Source of the DNA: Echinostoma caproni
Taxonomy: Eukaryota > Platyhelminthes > Trematoda > Plagiorchiida > Echinostomatidae
Assembly (NCBI GenBank): GCA_900618425.1
Contig: UZAN01040657.1
Location: 1-64,000 of the forward strand
Direction: 5' to 3'
Length of the DNA: 64,000 bases
Below the pieces are notes generated by a model. The model had not been told where the DNA came from. It saw nothing but the letters and a program-made list of their open reading frames with translations, and ran no database searches. This document shows, piece by piece, positions 61,626-64,000 of the stretch (position 1 is its first letter; the number at the start of each line of letters is the position of its first letter). Made by a program: the position numbers and the translations under genes.

Positions 61626-63806
61626 ACTAAAGCTTACTCCAGTTATTATCTCCTACTCAGACCTCTATTGTAGTTTTTTCTCGGCGTGTAGCAATTCATC
61701 TGTGTAAATATTCTAATGGAATAAGTGAAGCACGAGCTTGTAAGTTATTCCCATAGTACGACTTTGACTTTCGGCTCGTTTTAACCTCGACCTGACCATG
61801 GATCAAAATTGACTATTGCTCAACTAGATTTCTTATGTAATTTTAGTAATTCATTCAAAAATTGGTATAATTTAATAAACCGTTAATGTATTTTGAGCTT
61901 CCTTAGGATAATGGAATAAATAACATTCACAGTGGCAATGTCATTGCGTGGCTCTTGAAACTGTTCGAAGCGGTTCTCCTAAAGGATTTGATAATTGGTT
62001 TGTTTGCATGCTGGTCGTTTACAAAATTCTGATATAAGGCACCCCGGATGAAAAGCATCCATGACACGTTGTACCAAATCATTACTTAATTGAGTATGCA
62101 ATTCGAGTGGTGCAATGCTGTCACAAAGGATAAATTAAATATAAACAATTTATCCAATCAAGGCAGCAGTTATCCGAGGTCCATGATTGGGTTCAAAGTT
62201 CGATTAACCTGGTTACTCCAAAAAAGAACTATGACACCCAAGTTGATAAATGGTCCTTCATTAACCAACTTTTATATGATAAGGTATTGCATTTCAATAG
62301 AAAAAATAACTTGTTTACAACTATAAATAAGATAGTATCTCCTGCAACCGATTTTTTTCCAGTCCTATTATGCTACATTTTGCTCATGCCAATGTCTTTG
62401 AAGTACGCTATACTAAAATCGGTAAAGGTTGATAGAGTCGGGACAACTTCTGTTCATATTTGTCCATATTCTACCATTTTTATTAGGGATGGTGACGTGA
62501 ACCAACCCCTCCATTCTTCACTTTCACACATTAGTCATGTATGCGACTAATGGACAAAATTTTGTGTTCTAAGCGTAGACCTTGATTGGTTAATGAAAAC
62601 ACCAAATACACAGGAACGAATAGCTCATTTAGTGAGAGGAATTCACAGATTTGACGTATAAATACAGCTTTTCAGCAATGAACAGTACATGGAATGACGG
62701 GACACCAGCGAACGGTTTATTCATTCGACATGGGGGACCCATGTTTCATTAGACTTGCGCTTGAATAGCGATGAAGATACCCCGACTATTATGTGCCCTT
62801 TAGCTTGAAATGTGCTTATCAGGTCAAATGAACTCTTATCATTCTGAATTGGGGTTCTGGCTAGTTTACGATGAGAACACTGATTGCTTTTGGAACATAT
62901 TAGTCCCTTTTCTTTGATTCAATAAATAAGAAGAGAAAGCAAACAGCTATTGAGCGATGTAAACATTTCGTTCAAAATTATCTGTCCCAGCGTGACACAT
63001 TGAAGTTTATTATTGTTTCGTTTCATTGCAATACATTGTTGAATTGACCTGAACTGATCATGAAATGTGCATTTGAGAGAAACTGTGCAGATGAACCAAA
63101 ACCCATTTGCTTTATACGCATAAACAAGAACAATCTAAGCTGTCTGTCTGCAGTCGCTAGATGGTTATCCAAGCCTATTGTTTATTCATTATTTATCCTG
63201 TTTAATGCATGGTACATAAATATATATCTTTTTCGCTAACAGAAAAAAAAACGAGGTGGGGCAGATACAATGTTCTTCTGATAACTGATTTCTGTCCATT
63301 GTGCTATTCGTTTGTCAATTTCACGTGAAATCAGTTGCCATAATTTTGATGACAATCCGCAGAGACGTATTCTCAAAAGAATATTATCACCAAGTAATCG
63401 ACCATTTTATTCATTTTTTAATTTTTTTGAGATCGTTCTCTTAGAGCCTTATTCAGATAATCTGTTAAAAGTTCATCTAGCATCGCTGTTAATCGGATTC
63501 TGGTTTTCACAGGTGAAACAATATCCCAGTGTCCAACTATCTAGGGAGTTTGAAACGTAGATCGTAACAGCATCTTTACCAAATGCAGGCATACTGCAAT
63601 GTGACTTTTGATGAAGGCGCAGGGAAGAGCATGTTTTACAACGGTTAAGTGACTTACCAAAGCCCCAATCAATGCAAGTTGAAGTGGAACTGGTGGTTTT
63701 ATAATTTGTAGCTACCAATAAACATAAAGATCAGATGGTTCATGAACGATTATTAAAAAGTTCGAATAGAATGGTACCTGAAATTGATACAAAATAATGA
63801 ATTCAG
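61626..63806. other. Non-coding, nothing recognised
   Basis: The first 250 bases may be the LINE 3' untranslated region. Frames at 62090-62550 and 63312-63718 have no family motifs. Confidence 0.35.
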
Positions 63807-63909
63807 TTTCTGGACAGTCCCAAGTGTTCCGTGTGCGAGAAATATTTGAAAAGAATTTTGATCCGGAGAAAATCTGGCCAATCCAAAACTGCTAACAACC
63901 GACATTCAG
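63807..63909 (+). CDS. Candidate exon with perfect donor, frame ambiguous
   Basis: ATAATGAATTCAG (weak acceptor, last base 63806) is followed by 103 bases open in one frame and then CAG|GTAAGT, a perfect donor. That frame reads FLDSPKCSVCEKYLKRILIR and then SGQSKTANNRHS, with a CxxC pair. A competing plus frame starting ATG at about 63798 (MNSVSGQSQVFRVREIFEKN) stops before the donor, and a minus frame (from the window end to 63803, with HRCPTCRQKP) is also open. The donor favours the first. No family is assigned. Confidence 0.25.
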
Positions 63910-64000
63910 GTAAGTCACGTACCATCGGCTTTTGTCGGCAAGTAGGACACCGATGAACATCAACCCGAATGTACGAACAACAGCACACGGATGCCGTCCA

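Noticed and set aside
1..64000. CRISPR arrays, bacterial operons, ribosomal RNA genes
   Set aside because: No regularly spaced repeats, ribosome-binding sites or rRNA blocks; composition, splice signals and repeats are those of a metazoan genome.

Overview
This window looks like a piece of a large, AT-rich, intron-heavy metazoan nuclear genome, most likely a parasitic flatworm (digenean trematode). The grounds are the repeat set: CR1/SR1-type LINEs, Penelope-like elements (PLEs) that carry a GIY-YIG endonuclease, tRNA-derived SINEs, and hammerhead ribozymes whose stem-II loop (CAAACA) closely resembles those known from schistosome repeats. The species is inferred; no host gene here is long enough to fix it. 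A 590-base assembly gap lies at 21484-22073, with single Ns at 3893, 16551, 16742, 21037 and 41001.

Layout. 1-410 (minus) is the endonuclease part of a CR1-like LINE cut by the window edge. It abuts a decayed Ty3/gypsy integrase end and probable LTR (419 to about 1300, plus). 2220-4831 (plus) is a longer copy of the same LINE family with endonuclease, linker and reverse transcriptase, broken by stops and frameshifts. 18.2-19.2 kb is a dense repeat cluster: two tRNA-derived SINEs in inverted orientation, then two hammerhead-bearing repeat copies in inverted orientation, with a third SINE at 20.9 kb. 34.2-36.8 kb is a nearly complete but broken PLE. 42.66-43.57 kb is a second PLE missing its reverse transcriptase core. 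45.24-45.56 kb is the 5' end of a third PLE, which has a recognisable decayed hammerhead ribozyme upstream of its ORF. 47.36-47.44 kb (minus) is a tRNA-Val(CAC)-like pseudogene. 57.1-58.8 kb (minus) and 60.1-61.6 kb (plus) are two more CR1-type LINE fragments.

Host coding content is sparse. The best case is a plus-strand gene spread over at least 14 kb. Candidate exons at 1459-1572 and 8218-8379 resemble the two ends of a SUEL/galactose-binding lectin domain (EVA1/latrophilin type). A phase-compatible exon at 15731-15888 encodes a transmembrane helix and short tail. The resulting membrane-anchored lectin is an inference. Other exon-like frames with splice signals (10047, 10861, 12825, 15961-16459, 17614, 25274, 44466, 63807) are unrecognised and given low confidence. 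Everything else is intronic or intergenic DNA in which I see no supported gene.

The most interesting signal is the shared hammerhead family. The same stem-II loop and stem-III sequence appear in a PLE 5' leader and in an inverted repeat pair that carries a pol III-like B box. Each copy has damage at a known catalytic position, so all are probably inactive fossils.
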